42,216 bases of DNA, from the NCBI GenBank assembly GCA_017546445.1, contig JAFYWX010000034.1, forward strand, positions 1 through 42,216, read 5' to 3'. Both the position numbers and the translations under genes were made by a program. Position 1 is the first letter of the stretch, and every line of letters begins with the position of its first letter. Below the pieces are notes generated by a model that saw only the letters and a list, made by a program, of their open reading frames with translations, was not told the origin of the DNA and made no database searches. Below, in pieces: positions 40,082-42,216 of this stretch. The DNA is from Akkermansia sp. (lineage in GTDB: Bacteria; Verrucomicrobiota; Verrucomicrobiia; Verrucomicrobiales; Akkermansiaceae).

Positions 40082-41869
40082 TCAAGCATCTCCCGCCTGA
40101 GAGACTGTAGTTTTTAATCCTGTTCCACAGTAGCGTGTGATGAGTCGCTCCGGCGCGGTGTGCAAATCAACAACAACAAGGCAATCCAGCGTGTCGCCGA
40201 ACTCGGAATCCACGTTGAATGATACCATCTCGCCAGCCAGGCGCAGATACTGCCGCAGCAGCACCGGAATAGAGCGGCCATCCGGCTCCAGGTCCGATAC
40301 CAGGGCTGAGAGCAGGCGTAAATCTGCCGCGCCCCTGGGCAGCAGCCGTGCATCCTCGCTCAGCAGGTCCATGTTCCGGGGTGGGGTCTTTGCCTTCACG
40401 TGCTTTGCCAGTTCTGTATTGGTGCAGTGGCACTTGAGGTATTCGTACATCAGCGCGCGGGAACGCACGGTGTATTCTGAGGAAACGCTGACGGTGCCGT
40501 AAAGGTAGCGGTACTGCGGGAACTTGCGGACAAAGTGGCCAATACCCATCCAGAGCGTATCGAGCGAGGCAGGGTGCTTCTGGTAGGGGGCGGTGATGAA
40601 AGCGCGCCCCATCTCAAGCCCGTTTTTCACATGGTTGATGAAATCGCTGCCGAGGGTGAAAAATTCGGCGTTATAAATGCCGGTGACGCCACGTGATTTC
40701 ACGATTTCATCTGTGCGGCCCATGCGGTAGGCGCCGGCGATGCGTTTGTGTGCCGGGTCCCACATGATGAGATGCTCGTAGTAAAGGTCATATTCATCGG
40801 TATCGCAGGCGGTGCCGGAGCCCTCGCCCACGGCGCGGAAGGTGATTTCGCGCTGCACGCCGATTTCATGCAGCAGGCGGGGGATGCGGCTGCCCTGGGC
40901 GGTGTAGATGCGCAGGCCGGTGCTCTTGTGGGTGTAGAGCAGGTGCTCATCCTCCGGCAGGGAATCGATTTCCTCCTGCAGCAAATCCGGGGCCACCGGG
41001 GCGGCTATGGGGGCCATATTGCGGGGAACCTCCACCACGCTGGCTGCGGTGGTGTCCGGGTAGCGCAGCATCATGCTGCACAGGCGCAGGTAGTCTGAAA
41101 GCGCGGCGTCGGATTCGGCTATCTCAATCCGGTTCGGGGCAATCGGCCTGCCCACCCGTACCTGGTGCAGAGTGTGGCGGTCTCGCTTGATTTCACGCGC
41201 CAGCAGGGCAGAGCGTTTTTCCTTGCACAGCCGGGTAACCGCCTGGAAGAGCCGCCCGTTCTGCCCGGAGAAATGCATGGGCACCACAGTGGGTTTCACC
41301 TTGCGGATGATGGCGGCCATGTTTTCCTGCCAGGGGTCATCGATGACTCGCCCGTCCTGCTCTGACCAGGAGGCTGCAGAACCACTGGGGAAGATGATGA
41401 GGCAGTGGCCGTCTCGCAGCCATTTGAGCATCTCTCGCATGCCGCTCATGTTAGCTCGCTTGGCTTCCTCTCCGCCGTACACGTCCACCGTAATCTGGTA
41501 GGGGCGCATGCCGCGCACACAGTGCAGGAATTCATTGACGACGATGCGCACATCGCTGCGGGCCTTCATGACAATATCGCCAATCATCAGCCCGTCTGAC
41601 ATGCCGTGCGGGTGATTGCTCACCACGACGCAGGGACCCGCTGCCGGAATATTCTCCAGCCCTTTTGCCTCATAGTTCAGCGGAATATGCTTGCAGGCAA
41701 GGCGGAAGAAATTATCAGTGCTTCCGGCCTCCTGGTCTGCTTCCACTTTGGAGTGGGCCACGTTGAAATCATGGAACCCGAGAATCCTCTCGCCGATGTT
41801 CAGCAGCCATTCCGGTATCCTTTTTCCACCAGGGATATGCTCCCCCAGATTCATGATTTTCATATTCAT
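40082..41869 (-). CDS. Bifunctional OlsF-like acyltransferase (PlsC-type plus GNAT-type)
   Basis: This protein of about 595 residues has two domains. The N-terminal part carries the acyltransferase motif NHPHGMSDG, like the NHPFGGxDG of OlsF proteins, and IIFPSGSAAS. The C-terminal part (about residues 320-480) resembles the OlsB/hemolysin GNAT N-acyltransferase (YDLYYEHLIMWD, AGAYRMGRT, EFFTLGSDF). OlsF enzymes make ornithine or related aminolipids from the amino acid by N- then O-acylation. Product identity is inferred. The start is uncertain: GTG 41896, ATG 41869 and ATG 41863 are in frame. Adjacency to lptD fits envelope lipid work. Confidence 0.82.
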   Translation of the reverse strand: MNMKIMNLGEHIPGGKRIPEWLLNIGERILGFHDFNVAHSKVEADQEAGSTDNFFRLACKHIPLNYEAKGLENIPAAGPCVVVSNHPHGMSDGLMIGDIVMKARSDVRIVVNEFLHCVRGMRPYQITVDVYGGEEAKRANMSGMREMLKWLRDGHCLIIFPSGSAASWSEQDGRVIDDPWQENMAAIIRKVKPTVVPMHFSGQNGRLFQAVTRLCKEKRSALLAREIKRDRHTLHQVRVGRPIAPNRIEIAESDAALSDYLRLCSMMLRYPDTTAASVVEVPRNMAPIAAPVAPDLLQEEIDSLPEDEHLLYTHKSTGLRIYTAQGSRIPRLLHEIGVQREITFRAVGEGSGTACDTDEYDLYYEHLIMWDPAHKRIAGAYRMGRTDEIVKSRGVTGIYNAEFFTLGSDFINHVKNGLEMGRAFITAPYQKHPASLDTLWMGIGHFVRKFPQYRYLYGTVSVSSEYTVRSRALMYEYLKCHCTNTELAKHVKAKTPPRNMDLLSEDARLLPRGAADLRLLSALVSDLEPDGRSIPVLLRQYLRLAGEMVSFNVDSEFGDTLDCLVVVDLHTAPERLITRYCGTGLKTTVSQAGDA

Positions 41870-41910
41870 AACACACTTGCCGATGCCCCTGTGCACCGTA
41901 TTTTTATGTT

Positions 41911-41940
41911 AACATATGGCATGTTATGGGTCAATGTCAA
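41911..41940 (-). promoter_or_regulatory. Probable promoter of the OlsF-like gene and lptD run
   Basis: On the minus strand TTGACA (41940-41935) and TATGTT (41916-41911) are 18 nt apart. The predicted start near 41904 is about 8 nt before the in-frame GTG at 41896 and about 35 nt before the ATG at 41869. Confidence 0.55.
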
Positions 41941-41962
41941 AACAAGCCGTAATGTTATTTTG

Positions 41963-42060
41963 CACGTGTGTCCCAAAGATTTCGCAATTGACTGCATTAT
42001 TAACACCGTTTTGGCGCGCGCCCCCCCTCTTCATTTGTATAGAGGCGATTTGTGTGAATG
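41963..42060 (+). repeat. Structured repeat, copy F: left arm only
   Basis: GTGTGTCCCAAAGATTTCGC and the following AATTGACTGCATTATTAACACCG match the left arm of copies A and D. Similarity continues through CCCCCTCTT..TAGAGGCGATTTG (about 42022-42052) and then stops exactly where the double-hairpin core should begin. A hairpin array follows instead. Confidence 0.8.
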
Positions 42061-42063
42061 GAA

Positions 42064-42185
42064 CACTGCCCGGCGGAAGCCGGGCAATTTAGACCGGTGA
42101 TAACCGGATTTAGACCGTCACGATAGTGGCGGATTTCATTGCGGGCCTCTGCCCGCAATTTCACTGCAGGGCATTCTGCCCTGCA
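42064..42185 (-). repeat. Linker-hairpin array at the window end
   Basis: Stems TGCCCGGC..GCCGGGCA (42067-42085), CCGGT..ACCGG, TTGCGGGC-CTCT-GCCCGCAA (42139-42158) and TGCAGGGC-ATTCT-GCCCTGCA (42165-42185) are joined by ATTTAGA and TTTCA linkers. The first 75 bp match 17821-17895 in inverse orientation. The last 31 bases of the window show nothing more. Confidence 0.8.
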
Positions 42186-42216
42186 ATGTAAGTTGTTTAG
42201 AGATAGTGCGGGCCTA

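Noticed and set aside
1..42216. tRNA, rRNA and prophage genes
   Set aside because: No sequence with their hallmarks was seen; the window carries no integrase, transposase or phage structural gene.

Overview
The window looks like chromosomal DNA from a Verrucomicrobiota gut bacterium, most likely Akkermansia or a close relative. This is inferred from four things: a giant surface protein whose C-terminal tail (VPEP, hydrophobic stretch, RRRRK) is the PEP-CTERM type typical of that group; autotransporter-type beta-strand repeats without a beta-barrel; an SGNH sialate O-acetylesterase; and a Gram-negative envelope gene set (LptD, TonB/ExbB/ExbD). No 16S or other marker is present, so the genus is not proven.

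Layout. 1-420: repeat-rich DNA without a gene. 421-3286: DUF4492-cydA-cydB, a cytochrome bd oxidase operon. 3291-3645: a tandem array of small hairpins joined by constant linkers. 3735-5803: a GadC-like amino-acid permease converging on a GNAT acetyltransferase. 5887-6117: a structured repeat with perfect terminal inverted repeats. 6243-15908: a 3221-residue secreted S6-family serine protease with a PEP-CTERM tail, followed by an in-frame duplicate of the tail. 16189-17676: lysS. 17898-20124 (minus): tonB-exbB-exbD. 20504-21004: ferritin. 21112-25674 (minus): rpsN, fmdB, corC, a membrane protein, mtaD and an exonuclease. 25816-27333: sialate O-acetylesterase. 27357-29069: a DUF4143 ATPase gene between 51-bp direct repeats. 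29174-30743 (minus): trpS and a thioredoxin-fold lipoprotein. 30825-35173: pyrF, thyA, folA and four uncharacterised genes. 35479-36546: a CBM9-like protein and ybaK. 36736-41869 (minus): an OlsF-like acyltransferase, lptD, a coupled lipoprotein and a membrane protein.

How genes fit together. Envelope biology dominates: LPS export (LptD with a possible LptE-like partner), TonB energisation, aminolipid synthesis, and a large surface protease. The rest is housekeeping: respiration, thymidylate and folate, pyrimidines, aminoacyl-tRNA synthetases, methylthioadenosine salvage.

The most unusual content lies between genes. Three intergenic systems recur: (1) linker-hairpin arrays, in which a constant AT-rich linker alternates with GC-rich stems whose sequence changes while base pairing is kept; (2) a family of about 130-230 bp repeats that fold into a bracketed double hairpin, with compensatory base changes; (3) tandem heptamers at gene ends which, because 7 is not a multiple of 3, put stop codons into all frames of both strands. 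Several promoters also have a -10 box 6-9 nt before the start codon, suggesting leaderless mRNAs. All of this comes from reading the sequence; no search or folding program was run.
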